A DNA stretch of 64,000 nucleotides from Sediminicola sp. YIK13 (GTDB lineage Bacteria; Bacteroidota; Bacteroidia; Flavobacteriales; Flavobacteriaceae): the NCBI RefSeq assembly GCF_001430825.1, contig NZ_CP010535.1:124001-188000 (forward strand), given 5' to 3'. The notes beneath the pieces are model-generated. The model had not been told where the DNA came from and ran no database searches. It saw only the letters and a program-made list of their open reading frames with translations. Below are positions 45,043 to 53,921 of this stretch, in pieces. Position 1 is the first letter of the stretch, and every line of letters starts with the position of its first letter. A program made the position numbers and the translations under genes.

Positions 45043-45079
45043 AAAAAAAAAGACTTCCAGGGATGGAAGTCTTTTTTTT
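45043..45079. terminator. Bidirectional intrinsic terminator
   Basis: A 9-bp stem (45051-45059 with 45064-45072, loop GGGA) is flanked by nine A and eight T. It ends the M20 peptidase gene on the minus strand. Confidence 0.85.
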
Positions 45080-45132
45080 AGTCGTATCCGATTATATTAA
45101 ATTGATAAATTCTCAGAACACTACCCGAATGT

Positions 45133-46629
45133 TTATAGTTTTGGAGTACTCAGTAAATTATAAAATACTTCAATCCCATAGGCTATTTGCCCAATTTTCA
45201 AATTTTCATTTGGACTGTGCTGATTGTTGTCCGGGTTTACCAAAGGGACAATAAAGGCAGGTATCTCTAATTCGTTTATAAACGGGGCAATAGGAACAGT
45301 TCCTCCCATTATACGTATTTGTACTACTTCTTCTTTAAAGGTGTTTTTTAAGGTCTCGACCAAAAAATTACCGTAGGGATTATTCAGGTCCGTTCTAAAG
45401 GCATTGGTTACTGTCCCTTCTGTTATGGTCATGATTTTATCGTGTGCTAGGCGCTCCTCTTTAGTAGGGATCTTATCAGTGACGAAAAAGCCTTGTTTTT
45501 CAACATGTTTCCTTACCAGGTTTTTTAGGCGGGTTCCATCGCTTTCAGGTACCAAACGGAGGTCTATTTCAGCGGTGGCACTTTCAGGAACAATGGTACG
45601 TGCCTTATCTCCAATCCATCCCGAGCCCAGTCCTCTGATATTCAATGAAGGGTATTGCAGTGCTTCTTGGTAGAAGCTTCCAACTTCTTCAGCCGTTTTT
45701 ATCTGAAGATTGTTTTTTATTTCAGTTTCATCATCAGGGACACTTTTTAAAATGCCCATGGTGGCCTCATCCAAGGCAATACCGTTATAGAACCCATCAA
45801 TGATTACTTTTCCTTTGGTGTCCTTCATGCTTGCCAATACTTGAGCCAGTTGAAAGCCTGGATTTGGGGCATAATTTCCATAATGGCCACTATGTTGTGG
45901 TTTTTCTGGTCCATAGGTGGTCAGGGAGAGGGTGGTAATACCCCTGCAGCCATAAATTACCGTGGGTTTACCAGAATTGTGAACCGGTCCATCGTTGATA
46001 ATCAGGAAATCGGCCTTTAAAAGTTCCTTGTATTGTTTAACGGCCTTCGCCAAAGGAGCGCTGCTCTTTTCTTCTTCACTATCCAGTATTACTTTAATGT
46101 TATACGGGAGAACTTTGTTTGCTTTCTTTAAAAGATCTATAGTATTCAAAAACATCACAATTGGACCTTTATCATCAGAGGTAGACCTACCGAACAATCG
46201 CCATTCGTAATTGATATCATCATTGAGCTCATCAAAGGATAAGTTTTTCCACCCATCACCTTCGGGAGCTTTTAATACTACATTATAGGGGTTCGGCTGG
46301 TCCCATTTGGAAGGATCAACGGATTGGCCATCAAAATGCATATAAAATAAGATGGTAGGTTTGGAATCCTCCATGGGTAGGGCTGCAAAAAATAGGGATT
46401 CCCCATCTGTGGGCAATACGGAAGTATTAAAACCGCGTTCGTTGAATTTTTTGGTAAGCCAAGTAATGTTCCTGTTGATATCTGCATGTTCCAGGGCATC
46501 ATTGGGAATGGAAACAAAATCCCTTAACTCATCAATAGTGTGTCTTACACTTGATTTCAATGGTACGGCCTCTTGGGCAGAAATGGCAGAAAACACAAGG
46601 AATATTGATAGAAACAGTAATTTTTTCAT
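45133..46629 (-). CDS. Secreted M20-family metallopeptidase
   Basis: The 498-residue protein has a signal peptide ending at ISAQ (about residue 19). An M20/M25/M40 di-zinc exopeptidase domain follows, with FYMHFDGQSVDP (His, Asp), STSDDKGPI and LDSEEEKSSAP. A dimerisation domain in the middle and the HSPNENL-type His near the C-terminus complete it. It probably hydrolyses peptides or N-acyl amino acids in the periplasm. ATG 46629 is chosen because it begins the signal peptide. A perfect palindrome GCTAAATTTAGC at 46654-46665 lies upstream. Confidence 0.87.
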   Translation of the reverse strand: MKKLLFLSIFLVFSAISAQEAVPLKSSVRHTIDELRDFVSIPNDALEHADINRNITWLTKKFNERGFNTSVLPTDGESLFFAALPMEDSKPTILFYMHFDGQSVDPSKWDQPNPYNVVLKAPEGDGWKNLSFDELNDDINYEWRLFGRSTSDDKGPIVMFLNTIDLLKKANKVLPYNIKVILDSEEEKSSAPLAKAVKQYKELLKADFLIINDGPVHNSGKPTVIYGCRGITTLSLTTYGPEKPQHSGHYGNYAPNPGFQLAQVLASMKDTKGKVIIDGFYNGIALDEATMGILKSVPDDETEIKNNLQIKTAEEVGSFYQEALQYPSLNIRGLGSGWIGDKARTIVPESATAEIDLRLVPESDGTRLKNLVRKHVEKQGFFVTDKIPTKEERLAHDKIMTITEGTVTNAFRTDLNNPYGNFLVETLKNTFKEEVVQIRIMGGTVPIAPFINELEIPAFIVPLVNPDNNQHSPNENLKIGQIAYGIEVFYNLLSTPKL

Positions 46630-46728
46630 GAAGGTTCTAGTGAATTTTAAAAAGCTAAATTTAGCGAATACTTTTATAATAAGCGTATTTACCCAACCTC
46701 TTTTATAAGTCTTAAACAACAGGCTATT

Positions 46729-46956
46729 TTAGCTTTTTGTTGGTTTTGTTTTTATTTTTAAAAGTAGCAGTCTTATAAGTAATATGAAAGGGAAGCCATG
46801 CAGCAAAACATCGAACCAATCCATGGGTTGCATGCCCGCGGCACCGCCCATTATCCATTTTAATTTCCCTAAAATATGAGGTTCCGGAACAAAGGGGGCC
46901 AGTCCTATGGTCAGACATAACAGCAAGACTATTTTCCAGTTGTTGATTAAATCCAT
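46729..46956 (-). CDS. Small two-helix membrane protein
   Basis: The 75-residue protein has a first membrane helix (about residues 8-24), a short exposed loop with Pro, Trp and Gly (PEPHILGKLKWIMGG, then MQPMDWFDVLLHG), and a second helix (about 53-66) before a basic tail. I recall similar short flavobacterial proteins that carry no functional assignment. It follows trpA on the same strand by about 40 bp and may be transcribed with it, but a tryptophan role is not implied. Confidence 0.6.
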   Translation of the reverse strand: MDLINNWKIVLLLCLTIGLAPFVPEPHILGKLKWIMGGAAGMQPMDWFDVLLHGFPFILLIRLLLLKIKTKPTKS

Positions 46957-46995
46957 AGAAGTTGCCTGAATTAAATTTAGATGGAAGGGAATCTT

Positions 46996-47757
46996 TTAGC
47001 GAATGGATTTTACAAATTCCCCAAGGTCTTTTACTCCCTTATACGTTAAATGCTTAATGAATGCCGAACCAATAATGGCTCCTTTTGTTTTTTTAGTAGC
47101 CTGGTCAAAGGTTTCTGAATTGCTGATTCCAAATCCTACAATTTGAGGATTTATAAGATTCATATTGGCAATCCTATTGAAATAATCTTCCTGGCTGTTC
47201 CCAAAACCATCTTGGGAGCCTGTTACGCTTGCAGAGCTCACCATATAGATAAAGGCGTCGGAAGCTGCATCGATTTGTCGAATACGGGCATCACTCGTCT
47301 GAGGGGTAATCAGGAAGATATTGGCAAGTCCGTTTGCTTTGAAAATATGCTCGTACTTGTCTTGATACACATCTAATGGCAGATCGGGCATGATAATGCC
47401 ATCTATCCCTATTTCCTGACATTTTTTACAGAAGGCCTCTACACCAAATTGAAGCATAGGGTTAAAATACCCCATCACGATCAAGGGGATGGAGACCGTT
47501 TCTCTAATATCCTTTAATTGTTCAAAAAGAAGGGCTGTGTTCATGCCATTTTTAAGGGCTTGAGTAGAGCTTGCCTGAATGGTCGGACCATCGGCCAAGG
47601 GATCGCTGAAGGGCAATCCTATCTCTATCATGTCCACCCCATTTTTCTCCAAGTCCTGAATGATTTTTACGGTATCGTTCAAATTGGGGTATCCAGCAGT
47701 AAAATATATGGAGAGTAACTTCTTGCTATCTTGTAATTTCTGATTGATTCTATTCAT
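46996..47757 (-). CDS. trpA: Tryptophan synthase alpha subunit
   Basis: TrpA cleaves indole-3-glycerol phosphate to indole and glyceraldehyde 3-phosphate, and channels indole to TrpB. The 253-residue TIM-barrel protein shows the signature DMIEIGLPFSDPLADGPTIQ with the catalytic Glu, DGIIMPDLP and the phosphate-binding VGFGISN. It is the last gene of trpEGDCFBA, 10 bp after trpB. The small membrane gene follows without a clear terminator. Confidence 0.97.
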   Translation of the reverse strand: MNRINQKLQDSKKLLSIYFTAGYPNLNDTVKIIQDLEKNGVDMIEIGLPFSDPLADGPTIQASSTQALKNGMNTALLFEQLKDIRETVSIPLIVMGYFNPMLQFGVEAFCKKCQEIGIDGIIMPDLPLDVYQDKYEHIFKANGLANIFLITPQTSDARIRQIDAASDAFIYMVSSASVTGSQDGFGNSQEDYFNRIANMNLINPQIVGFGISNSETFDQATKKTKGAIIGSAFIKHLTYKGVKDLGEFVKSIR

Positions 47758-47767
47758 ATTGTGGGTT

Positions 47768-48952
47768 CTAAGCCAAATTAAAATATTCTATGTACGTATT
47801 TAGATCCTTATCGCCGCGACCAGATAGGTTGATGACCACTACATCATCGGGTTTAAATTTTCTGTGTTCAAAAATGGCAAGGGCATGCGAAGTTTCTATA
47901 GCAGGGATGATGCCTTCCATTTTGGAAAGCTCCAGGCCTGCCTGCATAGCGTCATCGTCCGTAATCGAAATAAATTCGGCTCTTGCTGTCTTGTAAAGAT
48001 GGGCGTGCATCGGTCCAACTCCTGGGTAATCCAAACCTGCCGAAATGGAATAGGGTTCGGTAATTTGTCCGTCCAAAGTCTGCATCAACAAGGTTTTGCA
48101 TCCATGGATAATGCCTTCCTTGCCCAAAGCTGACGTAGCGGCACTTTCACCGGAATCCACGCCTTTTCCTGCGGCTTCAACGGCAATAATACCTACCTCT
48201 TCTTCATGAAGGAAATGATAATACGTCCCGGCGGCGTTACTACCACCTCCAATACAGGCAACGACGTAATCTGGGTTTTCTTTCCCTTCCTTTTCTTTCA
48301 ACTGCCACTTGATCTCTTCTGAAATCACCGCCTGAAATCTGGTCACCATATCGGGATAGGGGTGAGGGCCAATCGCGGAACCAATAATATAATGGGTATC
48401 CACAGGATTGTTGATCCAATCCCGTATAGCCTCATTAGTGGCGTCTTTTAAAGTCCTGCTTCCGGAAAGGGCGGGACGCACCTGTGCCCCCAACATTTTC
48501 ATGCGGGCCACATTAGGTGCTTGGCGTGCGATATCTATCTCTCCCATATAAACTATACATTCCATACCCATAAGGGCACATACTGTGGCGGTGGCAACAC
48601 CATGTTGTCCTGCTCCGGTTTCAGCAATGATCCGAGATTTTCCTAAACGTTTGGCCATTAAGATCTGACCTATCGTATTATTGATCTTATGAGCCCCGGT
48701 GTGGTTGAGGTCCTCCCTTTTTAGGTAGATTTTTGTATTGTATTTATCGGATAAGCGCTTGGCAAAATATAGGGGAGTGGGCCTGCCCACATAATCTTTC
48801 AACAATTGGTCAAACTCTTCCTTAAAGGAAGGTTCGGCCATAATCTGCAAATAATTCTCCCTCAGATTTTCTACGTTGGGATAGAGCATTTCCGGAATAT
48901 AAGCCCCGCCGAAATCCCCATAATATCCTTTTTCGTCTACGTTAAATGTCAT
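47768..48952 (-). CDS. trpB: Tryptophan synthase beta subunit
   Basis: TrpB condenses indole with L-serine to tryptophan using PLP. The 394-residue protein has the PLP Lys in [28 protein letters not shown], the phosphate-binding [13 protein letters not shown] and the C-terminal Ser in LSGRGDKD. All are intact. It is the TrpB1 type expected to pair with TrpA. It starts 12 bp after trpF and 10 bp ahead of trpA, within the operon. Confidence 0.97.
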   Translation of the reverse strand: MTFNVDEKGYYGDFGGAYIPEMLYPNVENLRENYLQIMAEPSFKEEFDQLLKDYVGRPTPLYFAKRLSDKYNTKIYLKREDLNHTGAHKINNTIGQILMAKRLGKSRIIAETGAGQHGVATATVCALMGMECIVYMGEIDIARQAPNVARMKMLGAQVRPALSGSRTLKDATNEAIRDWINNPVDTHYIIGSAIGPHPYPDMVTRFQAVISEEIKWQLKEKEGKENPDYVVACIGGGSNAAGTYYHFLHEEEVGIIAVEAAGKGVDSGESAATSALGKEGIIHGCKTLLMQTLDGQITEPYSISAGLDYPGVGPMHAHLYKTARAEFISITDDDAMQAGLELSKMEGIIPAIETSHALAIFEHRKFKPDDVVVINLSGRGDKDLNTYIEYFNLA

Positions 48953-48964
48953 TGTCTTAAATTT

Positions 48965-49633
48965 TTATTTTCGTAAAAATTGCATAAATATTTTAAGTTT
49001 CTCAATTTGCTTTCTCCCCGGTTCCACCTCAAACCTGCTATTTACGTCTATGGCGTGGCAAAATTGGGATTCTGGCCTTTGTAGAAAAGTCGCTAGCTTA
49101 TCAAGCTCTTCCAGTCCAATACCTCCACTCAGAAAAAAAGGTTTGGTAGAGGGGTAGTATTTTAGGACCTCCCAACTAAAAGTATATCCGTTACCGCCCG
49201 GCAACTGGCCTTTGGTGTCGAATAAGTAATAATCACACACTGCTTCATACTCCGCCAGAACGGAAAAATCGAAATCATCCTTAATGGAGAACACCTTTAT
49301 GATCTCCAAGTTGCCCAGCTGCTGAATAGTATGGTTTTCCTTAAGATCCTTACAGAATTTTGGGGATTCCGTACCATGTAATTGTACGGCCTGGAGTTCA
49401 AATTTTAAAGCTTTTTGAATAATTTCATCAATGGGGGCATCTACAAAAACACCTACCCTTTTTATCGAAGATGGTAGCCTACCCAAATCCCCTGTAAAAA
49501 CACGTTTGGAAGGTTCCCAGAAAATGAACCCTAGGTAATCTGGCCCTAATTGAGCAACCGCTTCCATGTTCTCTGCATATTTCATCCCGCAGACCTTGAT
49601 CTTGATTTCTTGGTTTTTGAAAGAATTTATCAT
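48965..49633 (-). CDS. trpF: Phosphoribosylanthranilate isomerase
   Basis: TrpF converts phosphoribosylanthranilate into its carboxyphenylamino-deoxyribulose phosphate. The 222-residue TIM barrel has the catalytic Cys in KVCGMKYAENM, the DYLGFIFWEPS strand and the C-terminal catalytic Asp with phosphate site in HAIDVNSRFEVEPGRK. It is separate from trpC here, not fused as in enterobacteria. It lies between trpC (55-bp gap) and trpB (12 bp). Confidence 0.95.
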   Translation of the reverse strand: MINSFKNQEIKIKVCGMKYAENMEAVAQLGPDYLGFIFWEPSKRVFTGDLGRLPSSIKRVGVFVDAPIDEIIQKALKFELQAVQLHGTESPKFCKDLKENHTIQQLGNLEIIKVFSIKDDFDFSVLAEYEAVCDYYLFDTKGQLPGGNGYTFSWEVLKYYPSTKPFFLSGGIGLEELDKLATFLQRPESQFCHAIDVNSRFEVEPGRKQIEKLKIFMQFLRK

Positions 49634-49688
49634 ATTGCTGATTGTTAACCCCTACTTTTTCTAATATACTGTGGATCTTTTCAATTTA

Positions 49689-50477
49689 TCAGGCCCTTTT
49701 TAAGGAATTTATAAATTGTTGGGCGCTATTCCCAGGATTTTCTGTCTTCATGAAATTTTCGCCTATTAAAAACCCTTTGTATCCATAGTTCTTCAATTCT
49801 TGGATAGCATCTATGGAACTGATACCACTTTCGGAGACTTTTACAAAATCATCTGGTATAATGGTAGACAGGACTTTGCTTGTTTCCAAACTGACTTCAA
49901 ATGTTTTTAGATTTCTGTTGTTCACCCCCAACATGTCCAAGCTGGGCATAATGGATTTGTGAAGTTCCTCTTCGTTGTGCACTTCCAATAAAACGTTGAG
50001 GTTCAGATTTTTTGCAAATTCCGAAAAGGCCTTTATTTCATCTCTCGATAAAATAGCCGCGATCAATAGAATGACATCGGCCCCATAGGACTTTGCCTCC
50101 AAGATTTGATACTCATCTATTATAAATTCTTTGCGCAGCAATGGCATATTTACCGATGCCCTTGCTAGCAGTAAATCATCCATTGAACCTCCAAAATATT
50201 TTCCATCCGTTAGTACCGACATCCCACATACACCTGCATTTTCATAGCCAGTGGCTACATCTTGCACATTGAGGTTTTGATTGATCACCGCTTTTGAAGG
50301 TGATCTTCGTTTGTGTTCCGCAATAATTCCGGTGTCACTATGTTGCAAAGCTTTTGCAAGTGAATTTGTTGGCCGTTCAAATAGGGCCGAAGCTTCCAAT
50401 TGTGAGGTGGGGATGATCAATTTTTTTAAATTGACCTCCTTACGCTTATCCAGGACTATTTTATCTAATATATTCAT
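49689..50477 (-). CDS. trpC: Indole-3-glycerol phosphate synthase
   Basis: TrpC closes the indole ring, forming indole-3-glycerol phosphate with CO2 loss. The 262-residue TIM barrel has the start motif MNILDKIVLDKRKEV, EHKRRSPSKAVI, LLRKEFIIDEYQI, LGVNNRNLKTFEV and SESGI near the end. Catalytic Lys and Glu positions are conserved. It sits between trpD and trpF in the operon. Confidence 0.96.
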   Translation of the reverse strand: MNILDKIVLDKRKEVNLKKLIIPTSQLEASALFERPTNSLAKALQHSDTGIIAEHKRRSPSKAVINQNLNVQDVATGYENAGVCGMSVLTDGKYFGGSMDDLLLARASVNMPLLRKEFIIDEYQILEAKSYGADVILLIAAILSRDEIKAFSEFAKNLNLNVLLEVHNEEELHKSIMPSLDMLGVNNRNLKTFEVSLETSKVLSTIIPDDFVKVSESGISSIDAIQELKNYGYKGFLIGENFMKTENPGNSAQQFINSLKRA

Positions 50478-50524
50478 TTGTTCTCGAGACCGTTATGGTT
50501 TAGTGTGGGTTTTTAATAGTTAAG

Positions 50525-51520
50525 TTATTGTGCACTAATGGCCTGAAGTTTTTTAAGGGCTGCCAATCCTTTGCCGGATAGCAATGACTCTTTAGCTAAT
50601 TCAAAGCCTTCTTTGGGACTTACATTTTTCACTGTGGCAATTGCCACTCCTGCGTTGGCACAAACTACATTGTTCTGTGGGTCCGTGCCCTTGCCCTGAA
50701 GGACATTCAGGAAAATTTGGGCAGACTCCTCTATACTTTCTCCACCTGTAATCTCCGATTGTAAAATGGTTTCCACCCCAAAATCTGATGGTTTTAATAT
50801 GGCTTCAGAATGGTTGGAGATAGTTTTGGTATTCCCGGTCAGGGAAATTTCGTCATAACCATCCAGAGCATGCAATACAGTGAAGTTAATATCGGTTTTT
50901 TGATACAGGTAGCCGTACATTCTGGCGAGCTCAAGATTAAAAACGCCTACCATTTGGTTTTTTGGAAAGGCAGGATTGACCATGGGCCCCAACATATTGA
51001 AGAATGTTTTTACCCCTAATTCCCTTCTAATGGGAGCCACATTTTTCATGGCCGGGTGGAATAATGGGGCGTGTAAGACACAAATACCAGCTTCGTCTAT
51101 CGACTTTTCAAGAAAACCAGGATCGCTACTGAATTTAATTCCCAAAAACTCCATGACGTTACTACTGCCACAGGTGGAGGATACCCCGTAATTTCCGTGT
51201 TTGGTTACTTTGATCCCTGCCCCTGCTGTTACAAATGAGGACAAGGTAGAAATGTTAAAGGTGTCTTTGCCATCCCCACCCGTACCACAAAGATCAATTG
51301 GATTGTATGCAGAAAGGTCTACGGCCAGACAAAGTTCCAAAAGGGCATCCCTAAATCCTTCCAACTCTTCAATAGTGACACTTCTCATCATGTACACGGT
51401 AAGAAATGCAGCAATCTGGCTGGTATTGTAATCCCCTTTGGCAATATTTACCAAAACTTGTTTGGCATCCGCTTTAGAGAGGACATCGTGGTTGATCAAT
51501 CTATTTAAAATCTGTTTCAT
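50525..51520 (-). CDS. trpD: Anthranilate phosphoribosyltransferase
   Basis: TrpD joins anthranilate with PRPP. The 331-residue enzyme has an N-terminal helical domain (MKQILNRLINHDVLS), the PRPP loop DLCGTGGDGKDTFNIST and KHGNYGVSSTCGSSNVMEFLG, plus NMLGPMVNP. ATG 51520 is the usual start; a reading extended to 51565 adds 15 residues that do not fit. A gap of 116 bp separates it from trpG, larger than elsewhere in the operon. Confidence 0.96.
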   Translation of the reverse strand: MKQILNRLINHDVLSKADAKQVLVNIAKGDYNTSQIAAFLTVYMMRSVTIEELEGFRDALLELCLAVDLSAYNPIDLCGTGGDGKDTFNISTLSSFVTAGAGIKVTKHGNYGVSSTCGSSNVMEFLGIKFSSDPGFLEKSIDEAGICVLHAPLFHPAMKNVAPIRRELGVKTFFNMLGPMVNPAFPKNQMVGVFNLELARMYGYLYQKTDINFTVLHALDGYDEISLTGNTKTISNHSEAILKPSDFGVETILQSEITGGESIEESAQIFLNVLQGKGTDPQNNVVCANAGVAIATVKNVSPKEGFELAKESLLSGKGLAALKKLQAISAQ

Positions 51521-51636
51521 TTTCTTATCTGTTATAGGGTTTTTTGAGATGTTTCCAGTAAACAATCCTTTGAATTCCCAGCTATATATTATAAATGTTG
51601 GCCAGTATTACAGATGGCCTTTTGGGGCTTTGTGTA

Positions 51637-52200
51637 TTAATTTTCTACCCAATTTTTCAGCATCATCTTTCCTTCTGGAGTTAGCACCGATTCTGGATGA
51701 AACTGGACGGCACACACATCATATTCCTTATGCCGAAGGGACATTATCTGTCCGTTTTCATCAACCGATGTGACTTCAAGGGACAAAGGTAGATTAGTGT
51801 TTACTACCCATGAGTGGTAGCGACCTACTTCAATTTCCTTTGGCATTCCCTTAAAAAGGATGTCGTCTTTTATAACGGTTATCTTCGTTGCTATGCCATG
51901 ATAAACCTGATCTAGATTATCCAAGGAACCCCCAAAAACTTCCGCAATGGCCTGTTGCCCCAAACAAACCCCAAAGATGCTTTTAGTAGGGGCATAAGTG
52001 GCAATGATTTCCTTTAAAAGACCTGCTTCATCAGGAATACCTGGTCCCGGTGAAAGAACTATCTTGTCGAAAGGTACTACCTCGTCCGAGTTCAATTGGT
52101 CATTTCTTTTTACGGTCACCTCACAATTTAAATCTTCCAAATAATGTACAAGATTATACGTGAAGCTGTCGTAATTATCTATTACTAGTATGTTTTTCAT
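51637..52200 (-). CDS. trpG: Anthranilate synthase glutamine amidotransferase subunit
   Basis: TrpG releases ammonia from glutamine for TrpE. The 187-residue class I amidotransferase has the oxyanion-hole stretch LSPGPGIPDEAG, the catalytic Cys in GVCLGQQAIAEVFGG and the His-Glu dyad in QFHPESVLTPEG. A separate pabA-type role in folate synthesis is possible, as in many bacteria where one protein serves both. It is 56 bp downstream of trpE. Confidence 0.95.
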   Translation of the reverse strand: MKNILVIDNYDSFTYNLVHYLEDLNCEVTVKRNDQLNSDEVVPFDKIVLSPGPGIPDEAGLLKEIIATYAPTKSIFGVCLGQQAIAEVFGGSLDNLDQVYHGIATKITVIKDDILFKGMPKEIEVGRYHSWVVNTNLPLSLEVTSVDENGQIMSLRHKEYDVCAVQFHPESVLTPEGKMMLKNWVEN

Positions 52201-52256
52201 TTCCTCTTTTTACTATCCCGATTAAAAACGGATTGGTGAACTAATACTTTGTCTTT

Positions 52257-53654
52257 TTAAATGGTCTCCGCTATTTCAAGGGCTTTGGTCAATGCTCCCA
52301 GTTTGTTGTAGGTTTCCTGTAATTCGTCATCTGAGTTTGATGCCGCTACGATGCCTGCTCCCGCTTGGTAATGTAATTCATGGTTCTTGCTCAAAAAGGT
52401 TCTGATCATAATGGCATGGTTAAAGTTGCCGTGGAAATCCATAAAACCGATTGCCCCTCCGTAGTAGCCGCGGCTGGTCTTTTCATATTTATCTATCAAT
52501 TGCATTGCCCTGTGTTTAGGGGCACCACTTAAGGTTCCTGCAGGGAAAGTATCCGCCACAACATTCATCGTTGGCGTATTTTTTTTCTTTTGCCCGGTTA
52601 CCTTAGATACCAAGTGTATCACATGGGAGAAGAATTGCACCTCCCTATAATTCTCTACAACCACGTCTGTACCATGACGGCTAAGATCGTTTCGGGCCAA
52701 ATCGACCAGCATTACGTGTTCGCTGTTTTCCTTGTCATCAACCTTTAGTTGTTTGGCTAGTAAGGCATCCTGTTCATCATTGCCTGTTCTTTTAAAGGTA
52801 CCCGCTATTGGGTGTATTTCGGCCTTGCCATCCTTTACAATCAATTGGGCCTCTGGGGAGCTTCCAAATATTTTAAAATCTCCATAATCAAAATAAAATA
52901 GGTAGGGGGAAGGGTTAACGGAGCGCAAAGCCCTGTACACATTAAATTCGTCCCCTTTGAATTCCTGTGAAAACCTTCTAGATAAAACCAATTGGAACAC
53001 ATCACCTCTTTGACAGTGTTTTTTTGCCAATACCACCTGCTCCTTATACTCCTCATCTTCTAAATTGGAGATGGGATCCCCGGTTTTGGAAAAGTTAAAG
53101 GAGGCGAAATTTTTGGCACTTAAGATCTGCTCTATATCTGATATGTTGTTTTCAGTTTTATGGCAATGGGCAAAAATATAAGCCTCATTCTTAAAATGAT
53201 TAATGGCAATAATGTTTTGATAAACGGCATAATAGATATCCGGAATAAGGATGCTATTATCCTTTTTGGTGAGGTTTAAATCCTCGAAATAACGCACAGC
53301 GTCATAGGCCATATACCCGAACAGACCATTGTTGATGAATTTAAAGTCATTGTTTTGAGCATGGAATTTCTTGCTGAAATCATCCAGGATAGATGGTATG
53401 TCCGTATTGCTGTTGATCGAAATCTCCTTTTTGGAGCCATCCGGAAAATGTTGTGACACCAATTCATGCTCTACCTTGATTGAAGCAATGGGATTACAAC
53501 AGATATAAGAAAAGCTATTGTCATTTGCATGATAGTCACTACTCTCCAATAGAATGCTATTTGGAAACCTATCCCTTATCTTGAGGTAGACACTTACCGG
53601 GGTAATGGTATCCGCAAGGATTTTTTTATAATGGGTAATTAATTCGTATTTCAT
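52257..53654 (-). CDS. trpE: Anthranilate synthase component I
   Basis: TrpE makes anthranilate from chorismate with ammonia from TrpG. The 465-residue protein has the N-terminal tryptophan-feedback motif LLES followed ten residues later by Ser (near residues 32-46). The chorismate-binding C-terminal domain has the motifs PIAGTFKRTG, VDLARNDLSRHG, TFPAGTLSGAPKHRAM and YYGGAIGFMD. ATG 53654 (MKYELITHYKK) is preferred over a TTG at 53666. It is first in the operon and preceded by a leader with an attenuator, so both enzyme activity and transcription are probably controlled by tryptophan. Confidence 0.97.
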   Translation of the reverse strand: MKYELITHYKKILADTITPVSVYLKIRDRFPNSILLESSDYHANDNSFSYICCNPIASIKVEHELVSQHFPDGSKKEISINSNTDIPSILDDFSKKFHAQNNDFKFINNGLFGYMAYDAVRYFEDLNLTKKDNSILIPDIYYAVYQNIIAINHFKNEAYIFAHCHKTENNISDIEQILSAKNFASFNFSKTGDPISNLEDEEYKEQVVLAKKHCQRGDVFQLVLSRRFSQEFKGDEFNVYRALRSVNPSPYLFYFDYGDFKIFGSSPEAQLIVKDGKAEIHPIAGTFKRTGNDEQDALLAKQLKVDDKENSEHVMLVDLARNDLSRHGTDVVVENYREVQFFSHVIHLVSKVTGQKKKNTPTMNVVADTFPAGTLSGAPKHRAMQLIDKYEKTSRGYYGGAIGFMDFHGNFNHAIMIRTFLSKNHELHYQAGAGIVAASNSDDELQETYNKLGALTKALEIAETI

Positions 53655-53701
53655 GGATGTACTCAATTTTAATGTCCTTTAAATGAATTTTAGCAAAAAT
53701 G

Positions 53702-53732
53702 AAAAAAGGCTTGTCGTGATGACAAGCCTTTT
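53702..53732 (-). promoter_or_regulatory. trp attenuator terminator
   Basis: A perfect 12-bp stem (53721-53732 with 53704-53715, five-base loop) precedes a T-rich run on the minus strand. It lies between the leader ORF (53761-53817) and trpE (53654) and would end transcription before trpE. Its loop and 3' arm contain TCACGAC, complementary to GTCGTGA at the leader stop codon, giving an alternative antiterminator fold. Confidence 0.85.
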
Positions 53733-53760
53733 ATATAGTATAACTACAATGATGCTCTGC

Positions 53761-53817
53761 TCACGACGTTGTTCGTAAGTTTTTCCACCACCAAGTATTT
53801 GCTATTCTGTTTTTCAT
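53761..53817 (-). CDS. trpL: trp operon leader peptide with three consecutive Trp codons
   Basis: The 18-residue ORF reads MKNRIANTWWWKNLRTTS and ends at TGA. Three TGG codons in a row at positions 9-11 are the hallmark of an attenuation leader. A ribosome stalled there would leave ACG-TCG-TGA free to pair with the terminator's TCACGAC. A ribosome finishing translation would cover the stop region and let the terminator form. The ATG lies only eight bases after the -7 promoter element, so the message is leaderless or nearly so. The peptide itself probably has no other role. Confidence 0.85.
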   Translation of the reverse strand: MKNRIANTWWWKNLRTTS

Positions 53818-53824
53818 TGAGCCC

Positions 53825-53855
53825 CAAATATAGGGAGGAAATTTAGATTGACAAA
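53825..53855 (-). promoter_or_regulatory. trp operon promoter TTTG-N19-TATATTTG
   Basis: On the minus strand TTTG (53852-53855) is followed after exactly 19 bases by TATATTTG (53825-53832). Both elements are perfect matches to the Bacteroidota consensus. The predicted start of transcription is around 53817-53820, at the leader ATG. Confidence 0.8.
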
Positions 53856-53867
53856 CAGCTGTTATGG

Positions 53868-53899
53868 AAAAAATAAAAAACCCCACAAAAGTGAGGTTT
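53868..53899 (-). terminator. Intrinsic terminator of the MarR-nitroreductase-YceI unit
   Basis: A 9-bp stem with one wobble (53878-53886 with 53891-53899, loop of four) is followed on the minus strand by a long T-rich tract. It lies 22 bp after the YceI stop and directly upstream of the trp promoter. Confidence 0.8.
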
Positions 53900-53921
53900 A
53901 AAACATTTTAAATTATTGGAT

